Shown here in pieces: positions 22,434 to 36,216 of a DNA stretch of 64,000 nucleotides; within the stretch, counting starts at the first letter, position 1, and each line of letters begins with the position of its first letter. A program made the position numbers and the translations under genes. The notes beneath the pieces are model-generated. The model worked only from the letters and a program-made list of their open reading frames with translations. It was not told the origin of the DNA and did no database searches. This stretch comes from Dipteronia dyeriana (taxonomy: Eukaryota > Streptophyta > Magnoliopsida > Sapindales > Sapindaceae). The stretch is taken from assembly GCA_032871835.1 (NCBI GenBank), contig CM065302.1, positions 6,741,882 through 6,805,881 of the forward strand, in the 5' to 3' direction.

Positions 22434-23261
22434 AAAACCGAATTGAATTCGGTGAAATGAACTGAATAAACTGAATTGTAAAGTTTAAGTTTATTATGGA
22501 CTGTTTACTGATGATGTTTTATTTTAGACTACATTATGTACTGCATTTTTGGAATTTCATTTTATAGAAATTATAAAGATTTTATATTTTGATTGACTAT
22601 GTAGATCGAATATAATTGAAATTTTAGATTTTGATTGAAAATTGGGTTATAGTTTGTTTAAATTATTTTTGAGTGACGATAATTATACCCCTCAAACTGT
22701 ATATACACCTCAATTTAGTATATTTTTAAAATCCAATATTTCCTTTAAGTAAAATTACTTAAATGATTAAATAGTTCGTATCAATCCTTTGAAAATAAAA
22801 TAATTCCTATTAATTATATGATATGATAATAAAAAGCTTTCTATTTTATTAAACCCTAACTTCTATTTTAAATACTAATTTTAATTTCTTTTAAGGAATA
22901 CAAATTGATTGAATTGACCAACAATTTATTGTTATAATTGAGTGAAACAAAAATCAATACAAATAATAAAATTTATATTGTAAAAAAAATTAACTTTCAT
23001 AGGAACAGAGGAATTGAAATACATTGTTATATGTTTTGAGTTTAAAAAATATAAAGAATTAAAAAAAAAAGTTCTAATGCAATGATAATTTTTTTTTAAA
23101 CAATTTTTTAGTGACATAAAATGTTTTTACAGAAGTTAGATTTTTTTTTTAAAAGAGAAATTATTTATTTAAATAAAAAGATATATATAAAATAATAAAT
23201 TTTAAAATAAAATTAGATAATAAAATAGTGGGGTGTGCTATCATAAATATAATATAATAAA
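22434..23261. other. AT-rich intergenic DNA, no gene seen
   Basis: Low complexity throughout; no copia sequence resumes after the gap. Confidence 0.5.
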
Positions 23262-24292
23262 ATTAAGAAAATGGTATTTTTGGTATTAAGTAGGGTTTTA
23301 AAATTTTATCTTTTAGTTCCTCTAATTTCAATAATAGTTGGTCAATCCCTTAAAAAATTAAAATACCTCGATTAGGGTTTGAACCATGGTTAGAAGTCAT
23401 AAAGGTACAAACTCTAGAGAGTTGAACTATATTAAATCATTGTTAAAGATTAATTGATTTAAATGTATATATATAATTTGTTTAAATTAATTTAAATCTA
23501 TTTAAAAATTTTAAAATAAACTCATATTTAGTAAATATTATATAAAAATATATTTATGAAAATAAAAAAGAAAATAAGAAAACAAAAGGAAACTCAGAAA
23601 ATCCAAACAGTAAAAGTCCGTATTTTTTTTTTCAAAAAATATATATTTCAATTTGATAAATAAAACCCAGAAAATCAGAACTCATAAATTAAAAAGGTAA
23701 AAAATCAACACAACAAAAAATGAATTTTTTTTTACCTTTTTTTCATTTATTTCCTTCTGTTTTGTTATTTACTTTTTCAATTTCATAAATATTTATATAT
23801 ATTATTATTATATATGATTTTATTTTAAATGATATAAATATGAGTTTTTTTTGTTGATTTTTTCCATTTTCAATTTATAGGCATTGATTTTCTAGGTTTT
23901 TTTTTATCAAATTAAAATAATAAATTTTTTTGAAAAGGGAAAAAAATAAAAAAAAAAGAATAAAATTTACGGGATTTGATTTTTTTGGATTTTCTTTTGT
24001 TTATTTATTTTCTTTTTATTTTTATATATTATTATTAAATATGATTTTATTTTAATATATATATATATATATATGAATTTATTTTCAATTATATAAATTT
24101 GTTTAAATTAGTTTAAACAAATTATATAACTACATATACATTTAAATCAAGAAATCTTCAATAATAAACTAATATAGCTTGGTTGGTTAGAGGTATTTTA
24201 ATTTTTTTCAGGGGTTGACTAGTTATTATTGAAACTAGAGAGACTAAGACAAAATTTAAAAATAAACATAAGGGTAAAATGGTATTTTTAAT
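23262..24292. repeat. Large AT-rich imperfect inverted repeat
   Basis: The left arm (from about 23262: 'aaaatggtattttt', 'tttcaataatagttggtcaa', 'ttaaaatacct', 'ttgatttaaatgtatat', 'aatttgtttaaa') pairs in order with the reverse complement of the right arm ending near 24292 ('aaaaataccatttt', 'tttcaataataactagtcaa', 'ttaaaatacct', 'ttgatttaaatgtatat', 'aatttgtttaaa'). The centre is about 23725-23850. No coding capacity. The sequence just outside the right arm ends GATAATATCCC at 24441, resembling the end of the Mutator-like element at 52774-53704. The outer ends are not settled. Confidence 0.7.
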
Positions 24293-24974
24293 CTTTCTGT
24301 TATAGTTAACCGTTAGTTTTTGGTCAAATGAAGTAAACTGATGTATTTTGAAAAAATAAAGAACTAAAGTGACTAATATGATAAACACGTTTAGAAATGT
24401 GACAATTCGTTAAAAAGTAGGGACTTTAGTGATAATATCCCAATATTTTATCAAATAGTTTTGCTAATTATTCATCAATACTTGTGAATAATAATTATTT
24501 GCTTGAGCATTACAGACAAAACATTACAAGCGACACCATTGGTATTTCATTGCTGAATCTGATCGCCATCGGGCCCATCATCCGGATAAAGAGTTTGTTT
24601 TGGTCGGGGACACTCTCACAAGATGTTAAATGTGATGAGTTCCAAACGTTTTTCAAAACTGCCAAGCATATGAAATTAAGGCATAGGTATCATGAAATAT
24701 TGTTTTAATGCGGTCCAAATATTTTCTCTCACGGCATTTGAAAAAAAAAAATACGGTGAGAGTTGAATAAACTGCGACCAACATAGTAGAAGGGGAGGTA
24801 GAAATTTGAAACATTGTTTAATATCATTAAGTCTACACGTTATACTTATTTAAATATGTATGATATCCAATTAAAGGTTTATATATAAAGATAATTCAAT
24901 GTTATCAGTGGCTTAACCAGGATTTCTAACTAAGGGGGCTAAAGTAAATACTTAATCAAAAAATTTAATAATAT
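24293..24974. other. Intergenic DNA, no gene seen
   Basis: It contains the possible terminus GGACTTTAGTGATAATATCCC (24421-24441). Open frames are short and unrecognised. Confidence 0.45.
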
Positions 24975-25241
24975 AAAATGGCTCTAACTAATAAAGGATG
25001 CATACTTTTCAAAATATATATACTGTAAAAAAAAAAATTCAAAAAGAGACGACAAGAAAATGCAAATAACCTACAATACAAGTGCATCTTTGCATTTAAG
25101 TGGTACCCTATGATGGCTCAGTAGCTCATAACAAAAAATTCATTCATTATCATATTTGAATCAATGGTGTCAAAATGTTTTATTTCAATATATACCGCCA
25201 TAAAAGCTTGCTAAAAACTCATATTTCATTTTATTATGAAT
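24975..25241. repeat. Left copy of the 0.27-kb duplication flanking E3
   Basis: It begins AAAATGGCT and ends TTATTATGAAT exactly at the E3 LTR. It matches 37680-37953 with a few indels and substitutions. The homology begins and ends exactly at the element borders. Confidence 0.9.
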
Positions 25242-26457
<1,216 letters not shown>

Positions 26458-26478
26458 CTTTCTGGGACCGTCTGTGGG
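26458..26478 (+). other. E3 primer-binding region
   Basis: CTTTCTGGGACCGTCTGTGG directly follows the LTR and resembles the region after the LTR in other Tat elements (...CCGTCTGTGGGAA). The primer tRNA is not identified. Confidence 0.5.
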
Positions 26479-26534
26479 AACCGAACCCACAACCATCTTT
26501 TTACATTCAAAAAGTTCTTTATTTCAAAGTCATC

Positions 26535-28400
26535 ATGAAGCTCTGCTCCTCACAAGGGCATCTTGGCACCTCTGGACAACCTTCTGCTACATCGACAAGA
26601 AAGGTTCCGAGGAAAAGGAAAAAATCCAGGCTATATAGCCAGATTCTCATCCAGCCAGCAACTGTGCGGGCTCTGGATCCCTTCTGGGGAAGCCAGGTCG
26701 AGCTTGACCAACAAGTGGCGGCCTTATAGAGAACAATCACCTTCTACTACTCGATGAGGGTATCGTTATCCAACAAACAGGTCTCTGCAATCAGGGGGAA
26801 TCAAGCAGGCCCAGGGCTAGGCAACCCGTATTTTGATCGCTTGGGGCCCGTCTCTCGGGAATCAACTAGTAATAGAGCGGGGCTCCCTACCTCGATCCGG
26901 GATAGGCTAGGGCCCATTCCCCATGTTCCCGGAGTGTTGCCATGCTACCAACCACGACAAGTCAAATCTGCTGCAGATGTCCTTTCCTAGGGACGGGAAG
27001 AGCTCCTCCACTCAACGACTGTAAGAAGGGAAGCCCAGGGGGAAGAAGAAGATAGTCAGCCTTGTCCCCGAGCAAGCCCCTTCCAAAGAGGAACCGAGTA
27101 GGGATTACCAGTTCATCAGAGGGATCTGATGGTGAGGAATCCGAGATCGACTCAAGGAATTCATAAGCAAGCGACTAAGGGGACCAATTGGCAGAGCTAC
27201 AGAAAGAGGTCCAATTGATGAAGAATGGGGAAGTACAATGAGGATAAGAAAGATCCTTTCAGTGAAATGAACGCCCCCCCTTCACCAGAAGGATCCGGGA
27301 GGCGGAGCTCCCGCCTAAGTTCAAAATGCCAGCTGACTGGTTCTCCAGAACTGAAGATTCGTTGAACCACTTAGAGAGTTTCGTTCAACAGATGGAGGTC
27401 CAGAACACAACCAGGCCGCTATGTGTCAGATGTTCCCCACTACACTCACGGATTATGCTAAGACCTAGTTTAGGAAACTACCCATCTGGAGCGTAGATTC
27501 CTTCACCAAATTATCAACTGACTTCTGCTCACAGTTCCAAGGGGTTAAGCCCAGACTGAAGAACCCGATTCATTTACAATACGTGATCTAGGAGAGAGGG
27601 GAAACTCTCCGGGCTTATGTCAAGTGTTTCAACAAGGAAGTCATCCAGATAGGGGGTCTTCACTAAGAGAGAAACCTTCACCAACTTCAGAAGAAATTTA
27701 TAGGCAGGAAACTCTTCTGATCTTTTGCCAAGAGACCTCCGGAAACCTACCAGAGAGCCTAAGATCGAGCTCTGGAACAGATTGAGGTCGACGAACAGCT
27801 CAAGGTCAAGATGGAGCATGACGACTTGAGAACCAAAAAGCGACAAAAGAAGGAAGCTCTCAAACCCGAGCAATATCAAAAGAGCCGGAACAAACCTCCT
27901 AATAAATCAACATACGGTTTCCCTCTTCCTCAGCCCAGTTTAGAAAGGTATCCAGATAAACGGGCTCCTCATCAAGCTTTACCACCTCCCAGGACAGTGC
28001 CCCCTATAGCCCCGCGATGAGAGGCGATACGACCATTACACTCCCTTGAATGCATCTCGAGAAACAGTCTACCTCGCCATCCGAGATAAAGATTTGTTAC
28101 AGAAGGCCCGCTCCTATGAAAGCCCCCGGTCGATAAAAGAAATCGTTACAAATATTGCGACTTTCACGAGAATGTAGGGCACAATACTTCAGAATGCTAC
28201 AACTTGTGAAACCATATTGAGGCTTTGGTCAGGGGAGGATGCTTGATAGAGTTTTTACAACAAGTCAGGGAGAAAATTCAAACTGGAAGGGAGGTGCAAG
28301 CCGAGATCCGGGAACATGCTGAGAAGAGGAAGGGAGAGCAGACGGACCTGATGTAACAAATTCAGGTAATACACAGTATCAGCAGAGGTTCTACTCTGGC
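26535..28400 (+). pseudogene. E3 gag
   Basis: From ATG 26535 in several broken frames. Recognisable parts: AELPPKFKMPADWF and LNHLESFVQQMEVQN (27306-27410), and a zinc knuckle CDFHENVGHNTSEC (about 28157-28198) followed by YNL. At least five stops or shifts. The family layout matches Tat gag. Confidence 0.75.
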
Positions 28401-28534
28401 CGGCACCTCTAACAATTCCAGGAAAAATCATGCGAGGAAGGTCCCTCGTATGGACGAAGGGCGGGATATCTTCAAGGTCGACTAAAGACCGACCAACCCC
28501 TCCTAGCTTTCACAGATCATCTTCACCGAAGCAG

Positions 28535-28910
28535 ATGTCTATAACACCATGCAGCCACATGATGACCCCATGGTCATCACAGTACAAATTGCCAACTTCA
28601 TGGTACACCGCGTGCTCGTCGACACAGGTAGTAGTGTCGATGTTCTGTTCAAAGATACTTTGGAAAAGCTAAACTTGAAGCAATGGTGCTACAACAGTTG
28701 TACTACTCCATTATACGGTTTCACTAGGGACTCTATCACACCCGTAGGATCAAAAATCCTACCAGTGATCATCGGAGCCAGACCTCTTCAACAAAACATC
28801 ATGACCGACTTCGTAGTGGTGGTTACAACGTAATATTAGGGAGGTCATTCCTATCATCCCTGAAGGGGGTCCTGTCTATTTACCATAATGTCCTGAAGTT
28901 TTAGGTAGGA
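28535..28910 (+). pseudogene. E3 aspartic protease
   Basis: The open frame at 28549-28833 contains VLVDTGSSVDVLF (active-site DTG), then LYGFTRDSITPVGSKILPV and MTDFVVV. Unlike E1/E2 it keeps DTG rather than DNG. It runs out of frame after about 28833. Confidence 0.85.
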
Positions 28911-29217
28911 GACAAGGTGGGAGAGGTTCGGGGTGATCAGCAAGCAGCTAGGAAATACTACGCAGTGTCGGCTAACTCAGTAGCTCTAGTTAAACAGCTC
29001 GCCCAAGTAACGACTATCCAAAGCGGGATGACCCCGGCACTAAACCTGGAAGACGCGGGCTCCGTAGATTTTCCCGAAGAAGGCCTTGTGGTGGCCAACA
29101 TGGAATAACAGATAAGGGAATGTGCCAGCGGCCACCCGGTCGACAAGTTAGAGGAGATTTCTGTTCGACTAACCGATCCCTCGAAGGTCATCAAGATCGG
29201 AGCTACCCTTGAGCCAG

Positions 29218-29980
29218 GAATGAGAGAGGGCTTGATTAGGCTCCTCATTGAGTTCAACGATATTTTCACATGGAGTCATACGGAGATGCTGGGGATCCCG
29301 ATGACATTAGCTGCTCATTTACTGGCGGTGGATCCGACCTTTAAGCCCGTCAAACAGAAAAGGTTCCACTTCAACAATGAAAGAAATTTGGCGGTTCAAG
29401 AAGAGGTTGATAAACTCACCCGGGCAGGCTTCATTCGAGAAGCCTGCTATCCCGAATGGCTCGCCAACGTGGTCATGGTCATGAAGGCAAATGGGAAATG
29501 GCACATGTGTGTGGACTACACCGACCTGAACTGGGCATGCCCGAAGGACAGTTTTTCTCTGCCAAAAAATTGATCAGTTGGTCGATTCCACCTCCGGGAA
29601 CAAGCTCCTAAGCTTCATGAACGTGTTTTCTGGCTACAACCAGATTATGATGCATCCCGCTGACCAAGAAAAGACCAGTTTCATCACCGCGCAAGGCCTA
29701 TATTGCTACAAGGTAATGTCTTTTGGGCTCAAAAAATGCTGGAGCTACTTACCAGCATTAGTTAACCGTTTGTTTAAGCCCGAAATTGGAAGGTCGATGG
29801 AGGTATATATCGACGATATTATCACTAAGTCTTCGACCTCGGATGGCCACATAGACTACCTTCGAAGGACCTTCATGATCCTAAGGGAAAACCAGATGAG
29901 GTTGAACCCTTCCAAATGTGCTTTTGGTGTAACTACAGGAAAGTTTATGGGCTTCATGGTCCATGAAAGAGGTATATAGG
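29218..29980 (+). pseudogene. E3 reverse transcriptase
   Basis: LIEFNDIFTWSHTEMLGI linker, then RAGFIREACYPEWLANVVMV, DYTDLNWACPKDSFSLP, MSFGLKK, and active site VYIDDIITKS at about 29803-29832. A single extra A in the run at about 29566-29572 shifts the frame, there is another shift in the AGATYQ region, and a stop at about 29977. Non-functional. Confidence 0.9.
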
Positions 29981-29984
29981 CTAA

Positions 29985-30680
29985 CCCAAAAAAAAAAATC
30001 ATGGTTATCATGGATCTAGAATCCCCTGCATCCCTTAAACAGGTTCAAACCTTGACCGGTCAGGTAGCAGCGCTTAACAGGTTCATCTCATGGTCTATCG
30101 ATAAGTGCCTACCATTCTTTAAAGCTATCAAGCAGGGAAGAAACATGAAGTGGGATCAGGATAGCGAACAGGCTTTCCAAGCTTTGAAAAGATACCTAAG
30201 AAGCCCTCCACTACTGGTCAAGCCAAATCCTAGAGAAGAGCTCCAAATATACTTGACCTTTTCAAAAACCGCTGTAAGTGGGGCCTAGGTCAAGGAATGT
30301 GGGGATAGGATCCAACGACCTATCTACTATGTGAGTCACGCTCTAACCAAGCCCAAAAAGACTATACTTTGTTGGAAAAGCTCACTTATGCCTTGGTGAC
30401 CTCGGCAAAGAAACTCCGTCCTTACTTTCATGCTCATTCAATAGCAGTGGTGACGGACCAACCCCTCCGTCAATTCTTACAAAGGCCGGATGTTTCTGGA
30501 AGGCTGGTTCTATGGGTCCTAGAGCTAACCCAGTTCGATTTAAAATATAAGCCTATGACCACGATAAAAGCTCAAGAACTAGCGGACTTTATGGCCGAAC
30601 TTTCATTACCTTCAGATCAGGCAACCCCCGCGGTAACAGATGTTACCCTTGAGAGGATTCCAGAAGCTGACAACTAGCCG
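29985..30680 (+). pseudogene. E3 RT thumb/connection and first RNase H
   Basis: SLKQVQTLTGQVAALNRFIS, PFFKAIKQGRNMKW and a D-S-EQAFQALK block (30001-30288). Then LTYALVTSAKKLRPYFHAHS, LRQFLQRPDVSGRLVLWVLE and ELADFMAEL (30369-30620). Two frames separated by a stop near 30288. Confidence 0.85.
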
Positions 30681-30692
30681 GAGGGCTGCGAG

Positions 30693-31065
30693 TTATGGAC
30701 TCTCTACACTAACTGAGCTTCCGGGAAGTCCGGGGGAGGAGCTGGCATAGTCCTCATCGACCCCGAAGGAACTGAGTACTGCCATTGTTTCTGGTTCGAA
30801 TTTAAAGCCACTAACAATGAAGCGGAATACGAAGCCCTACTAGTTGAGATTAAAGCTGCCATAGAGCTTGGGGTCGATTAACTGATCATCAAGAGAAACT
30901 TTTCACTCGTGGTCAACAAAGTTTCCAGGAATTATCAGGCCAAAGGGGATAACATGATCGCTTACCTGAAAAGGGTACAACAGCTCAGGTCAAGATTTAG
31001 GGGATTCAGAATCGAGCAGATACCTCGACAGCTAAATCATCGGGCTAACGTCCTAGCTAAGATAG
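30693..31065 (+). pseudogene. E3 second RNase H (active site altered)
   Basis: LYTN-stop-AS replaces the first aspartate block, ATNNEAEYEALL keeps the glutamate, and KRNFSLVVNKV replaces S-D-S-LVV. QIPRQLNHRANVLAKIA ends the domain. A stop also lies at about 30880. Catalytic residues are lost at two positions. Confidence 0.8.
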
Positions 31066-32400
31066 CTGCCTATGGTGGCCAGACCATACCGCACGGAGTC
31101 CCTCTTCAAGTAATCATCCTACCTAGCACTACGACTGGTAAGGAAGCTTATACCCTGAACCGACAACCATGCTGGATGTATCCAATAGCAGAATATCTAC
31201 AGAACGAAAAACTCTCCGGGGATCCCGACCAAGCTAGAAGAGTTAAAAGGCTCTCGGTCCGATATTGTATGGTGGATGGACATTTATATCGAAGGGGGAA
31301 ATCTCTTCCCCTTCTCCGATGTCTACACCCGAAAGATGCCAAGTGGGCTTTGAGAGAGGTTCATTCAGGGGAATGCGGGAACCATATAGGAGGAGAGGCC
31401 TTGGCATATCAGGTTCTCCGCATGGGGTATTACTGGTCGACCATCCATCAAGATGCTAAGAACTTGGTTCAAACCTGCGAAGCGTGCCAGAAGGCCGTAA
31501 ACTTAAGTCACCTCCCTCCAGAGCGTTTGTCGTCCCTTAGCTCGCCATACCCCTTTGCTATGTGGGGGGTCGATTTGATTGGACCGCTTTCTATAGCTTC
31601 GGGACAGGCCAAGCATGCTATCGTAGCAATTGACTACTTCACAAGATGGGTTGAAGCCGGACCACTCTCCCTGATATCAGAAGAAAACATAACAATATTC
31701 ATCAAAACCAATATAGTTTGCAGGTTCGGAACCCCTCTGGTCATCATAACCGACCTCGAAAAACAGTTTGACAATGCCCGATTCAGAGATTTCTGTCAAG
31801 GTTTGGGAACCGACCTTCGTTTTCCTTCGGTAGCCCACCCTCAAAACCAGTGGTCTGGTGGAATCCACGAACAAAACCATCAAGAAGTTGTTGAATAAAA
31901 ATCTACAACAAAAGAAAGGCATATGGGTAGAGGAGCTTTCCGAGGTCCTCTGGGCTTACCGTACTACAACGAGAACAGCTACCGGTGAAATGCCTTACTC
32001 GCTGGCCTTCAGGTTAAAGCAGTCCTACCTATAGCACAAGTTGACCTCTTTTAGAGTCCAACGGTTTGAACCAGGAAGCATTGAAAACAAGTTCCAAGCT
32101 AGCTTAGACCTCCTAGAGGAAAAGCAAGATCGAATAGCTGAAAAGTTAGCAATCTACCAAGGCAGGATTGCCAGTTACTTCAACAAGAGGGTTAAAACCC
32201 GAAGCTTCAAAGAAGGGGATTTGGTCCTCTGAAAAGTGACGTTGAACACCAAGAAGAGGTCAGACGGGGACCTAGGGCCCAACTGGGAAAGACCCTACCT
32301 AATAAAAATGGTGATTCGTAATGGGGCGTACAAGCTCGAGAATATGGATAGCTGACTCATCGACCATACTTGGAATGCGGATTACCTAAGGAAATTTTAC
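31066..32400 (+). pseudogene. E3 integrase
   Basis: The zinc finger has VHSGECGNHIGG and CEACQK (31360-31490). The core has MWGVDLIGPLSIASGQAKHA and IAIDYFTRWVEAGPLSL. The second block reads ITDLEKQFDN (N-G replaced by L-E), then AHPQNQWSGG, and the glutamate region is out of frame. The C-terminal part KRVKTRSFKEGDLVL is at about 32180-32232. Inactive. Confidence 0.85.
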
Positions 32401-32609
32401 CCTTGAATAGGGGACTCAAGAGCAAGCAACCTCCGACTAGCTTCTTTTTTCTTCTTCTTCTGACGGTATTGTACTCCATCTTCCATATCAGTAAAGCTAG
32501 CCTTTTCCTGTTTACTCCTTCTTCAACTATGTCCTACAATGATTTGGGTATACATAGAAAGTTTCGACATTATCTCCTCAAGACCAGGGGTAAGCCGGAG
32601 AAACCCCCT

Positions 32610-33150
32610 CGCTGCTCCTGATGCCTCGGTAGGGCACCACCCCCGCCAAGAAGGGTCTGAGTGTAAGAGCATAGTTGCCGTCCAGATCTTGAGACCAGGA
32701 AATAGCTAGACAGCGCTCCTGATGCCTTGGTCGGGGCTACCACCCCCAAAAAGGATCTAAATGTAAGAGCATAGTTTCCATCCAGACCAGGAAATAGCTG
32801 GATAGCGCTCCTAACCCTCATGATGCCTTGGTCGGACTACCACCCCCAAGAAGGATCTGAGTGTAATAGCATAGTTGCCATCCAGATCTCAAGACCAGAA
32901 AATAGCTAGACAGCGCTCCTGATGCCTTGGTCGAGCTACCACCCCCAAGAAGGATCTGAGTGTAAGAGCATAGTTGTCATCCAGATCTCAAGACCAGGAA
33001 ATAGCTAGACAGCGCTCTTTATGCCTTGGTCGGGCTACCACCCCCAAGAAGGATCTGAGTGTAAGAGCATAGTTACCATCCAGACTAGAAAATAGCTAGA
33101 CAGCGCTCCTGATGCCTTGGTCGGGCTACCCTTCAAGAAGGAATCGAGCT
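32610..33150. repeat. E3 tandem repeat array, period about 100 bp
   Basis: GATGCCTTGGTCGGG or a variant recurs at 32620, 32721, 32822, 32921, 33020 and 33111. Units contain ACCACCCCCAAGAAGGATCT and AAATAGCTAGACAGCGCTC. It occupies the same place as the arrays in E1 and E2 but is unrelated in sequence. Confidence 0.9.
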
Positions 33151-33560
33151 TGGAAGCCCAGAAGCCCTCCTGATCCTGAACCTAAGAAGGGACTTAACAA
33201 TTTTTCTCTTTTTAATGTTTTATTCGGGCTACAACCTACCAAAGGGGCTCAGGGATGGAGGACTCGACTTACTTAAACTCTAAATGCTCCTGTTATTTTA
33301 CTAGCCCTCCTTGATACAGGGTTACTTACTACTGTAAACCCACAATCAAACAAGGGGACTGTCAGCTGAAAAAGTGGAGCTAGGAGTTCCATTGCTCGTT
33401 TTGATATGAATGATGGACGATCAAGCAAGTTCATGGAAGCCAGAGTTAGATCTGGGATTGAAATTTTATTATCAAGTAAGAGAGTCTATCACCCAATAAG
33501 GCTACTACAAGCAAGGGGGGCTCAATCCCTATTTTCGGGCTACAAAAGAAAAATAATAAA
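33151..33560. other. E3 spacer between array and antisense gene
   Basis: No domain is seen. An open frame at 33406-33810 (+) overlaps the end of the antisense gene and looks like its shadow. Confidence 0.4.
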
Positions 33561-36216
33561 AGGACAAACACAGTTGAAGATGGTATGCCCACCCCCTCTT
33601 CCTGGCATTCTAGATAGGTTACATAAGAAAGAATTTAAGCTCCTTCATCTTCCCGAGGACCTCCAGCCTCCTCTTCCACAGGATGAACCTCACCCTCTGC
33701 TCTCATCCCTGGTAGCGGCTCGTCCTGGCCAACTGTATCAGCCGTCCCCTCCACCTCGTCCTACGGATCAACTCCGGCTGTTTCGGGTTCAGCGGGATCC
33801 TCTTCTATGATTTCATTTATCACCGCCATAACTTCAGGCGGTATAGCTGCTTCGAGAAGGCTGGACACCGACTCAGGCACGTTCCCTCCTTCTATTGACT
33901 CCATTCCTTAGAGCACTACGGAGGAATCTCTGGCTTCAGTAAGGCCTCTTTCTGGCTCCTCATTGTGAACCCCTTTTGAGGATTCACCGGGACCGGATGC
34001 TGGTAAGAATGGAATAGAAGGAGGTAGATTTGTCACCTCCAACTGCTTCTCAGCTCCCTCCCCGAAGGACCAGTTCCATCAGTTTTGGGGTAAGAAAACT
34101 CTGCAGCCCGCAACATGACCTTCGCTCTATCCTTACCGGCGATACTAGAAAGATCAAATGAGGGGGAAGAGCCTCTGTAACCTGATAGAAGGTATAGAAG
34201 TACCCCTTATAAAAAGAGGCTTCCACTTCGATTTGGAGCTGGGTAATTCTAGCCTGTAAGTTTTGGTTTTCAACATCTAGGGCCTTCGCCTCTCCCCTCC
34301 AGTCATCCCGTTGGCTAGCCCGCCGCTTCGACCAGAGAGTCTCCTAATCAAAAGCTCATTTCAGCCTCTCATGATCGCATTGAAGCTCAGCTAGTTGCAT
34401 CTCCATTCTCTGTTGGCTGGAGGTCTTCTCTTGGACCAGGGTCTGAGCCGCGCTAGCAACCCCATGGCTCACTCAGCTTCAGCCTCAGCCTCAGCCTTGG
34501 CTGCCCGATCACGGAGGAAGGCTACCTGATGCTCAATGGCCACCTAAAACTTGAAAGCCTGTAAAGGAAAATCATGTTAGAAAATGACAAGTCAAGTAGC
34601 TCAATGAAGAAGTAAGCGACATTTAACCTCTGCTAAAAGGGCGGACCCTTTGGTTCTATGAACATCGTGGACATCCTAAAAACACGCTGCCTAGACAAGA
34701 TGTGACAAATTGCTTCAAAACCTCATCCTGACCCACCGAGCTCGATTGCTGGTAGGGGCGAGAAGGGGCGACCTCAGAAATATCGGTATCGGGCTCCCCG
34801 GGAACCTCAACTACCCGAGATACAACCGGATCTGTAGAGAGGGGTAGCGGGACTCGGAGGGGATCGTTTGGAGCAGTAATTTCTGGAGGAGGGGCAGGAA
34901 CAGACTTATTGATGACTTAGGAAGCAGACCCTCATCGGTTTTAAGCCTTCGCAGCCCGAGATGCCAGAAGAGCCATCTTGGACTTCACTTGGGAAGGAGA
35001 AGGGGAAGGAGCGAACGGGACAGCTACCTTAGTGGTTAACCCCCCCCCCCCCCCCCCCCCTTCTTCTTCAGAACAGTAGGGAGAGCTCCCGGAGACGATC
35101 TAGAATGAGGATGAGGTATCCCAGCTTGTCGGGCTTCGCGAGAAGCTGAAGCAATAACAAATACTGTTAGAGAAAAGAATCAAGATCATCATATTTGAAC
35201 CCTCAAATAAAAAAAAATAAAAAAAAAGCAAGATAGATAGAGATACTTAAGAGGGGTAGCACCGGATATCCGCAGGTACCTGTTTACCCTGCGGGGATAG
35301 AAGGGGTTGACGGTCGGAAACTTCAGATTCAAATAATTCAGGGCTAGGATGGTCTTCAGCACGACTTCAGATTCATCGGGCAAGGAATCTCGACCCCAGA
35401 TGGGTTTGTCACTAAAGACGGTGGGAACCTTGAGCTCATTCCCGCCGATGAAGACGGAGCTCCCCCAGTCTCCACCATTCAATACCCAGTCTTTTTTCCA
35501 AGCGGGGTTCTTCTTTGAAGCCCCAGAGATGATAAAATTGAGTCTATTCTTAGCCTTGGCATAGAATTGGCCTCGTGAGACTCCTGCTAGGCTACCGATC
35601 TGGAAAATGAAGGCGAGCTCCTCAGCACCGGGCTCCCTGGTTATGCCGCTTAGCTCGAATTACTTCTTCCACAATACTAGAAAGCCGATTAGATGCCTTC
35701 AAAAGCCGGGCGTCAGTTGAAGCAGAGCCAGCTGAAGGGCATTGAGAGCCCGCCGTAGGGTGGGGTGGAGAGGAAGCCTTACCCAGCTCTCAAAAGTCAC
35801 GACATGGATAGGAAGCACGCCTTTAGGTGAGCTAAAAGCATCATAGTTTTGATGGGGGACTGTTAGAGAAACGGTATCAGAAATATCATACTTGTCCCGT
35901 AGACGGCCGATCGACTGAGGATCGACAGTAGAGTCGGGGATGACCCTGGATTCGAAAGGAAGGATTTTCACTTGAGCCCTCCTGACCGCATTTAATCTCT
36001 TCCCGACGTCAGAGTCTTCGTCGACTAAGTTCAGAGGGTTGTCAGGCCGGTTCGAAAAGCTAGAGGCAATAGAAGCGTTTCTGTTAGAACGACAGCGCTG
36101 GCGGAGGGGGGAAGATTCCTCGTCGCTTGAAATCCCTCACACCCGCATAAGAGAAGCTAAGTTAGGTCCCCAGAGCCCTCCACCAAGGCATCAACACTAT
36201 CTGTGGAAGTCGACAT
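33560..36216 (-). pseudogene. E3 antisense gene: gypsy-type putative transposase-like protein
   Basis: A likely start is ATG 36216 (MSTSTDSVDALVEG). The frame at 35699-35971 has IGRLRDKYDISD and VSLTVPH, then LPLHPTLRRALNALQLALLQ, which aligns with LPFHPFIAWFLAEAGIAPAQ of E2 and its upstream V-T-L-V-P block. Next comes FIISGASKKNPAWKKDW and NGGDWGSSVFIGGNELKVP (35350-35540). A GT-AG intron is likely at 35246-35164. Alanine/glutamate-rich coil sequence lies near 34460-34520. Stops and shifts throughout. The gene is opposite to gag-pol, as in E1/E2. Confidence 0.7.
35041..35060. repeat. Poly-C run (20 bp) in the E3 antisense gene
   Basis: Twenty consecutive C after AACC. Either real slippage or an assembly artefact. 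Confidence 0.9.

Noticed and set aside
24900..24960. Possible transposon end ('ggcttaaccaggattt')
   Set aside because: Resembles a common plant repeat terminus, but no partner end or TSD was found.
33406..33810. Plus frame of 134 codons, Pro-rich
   Set aside because: Overlaps the end of the E3 antisense gene; composition is that of an opposite-strand shadow.
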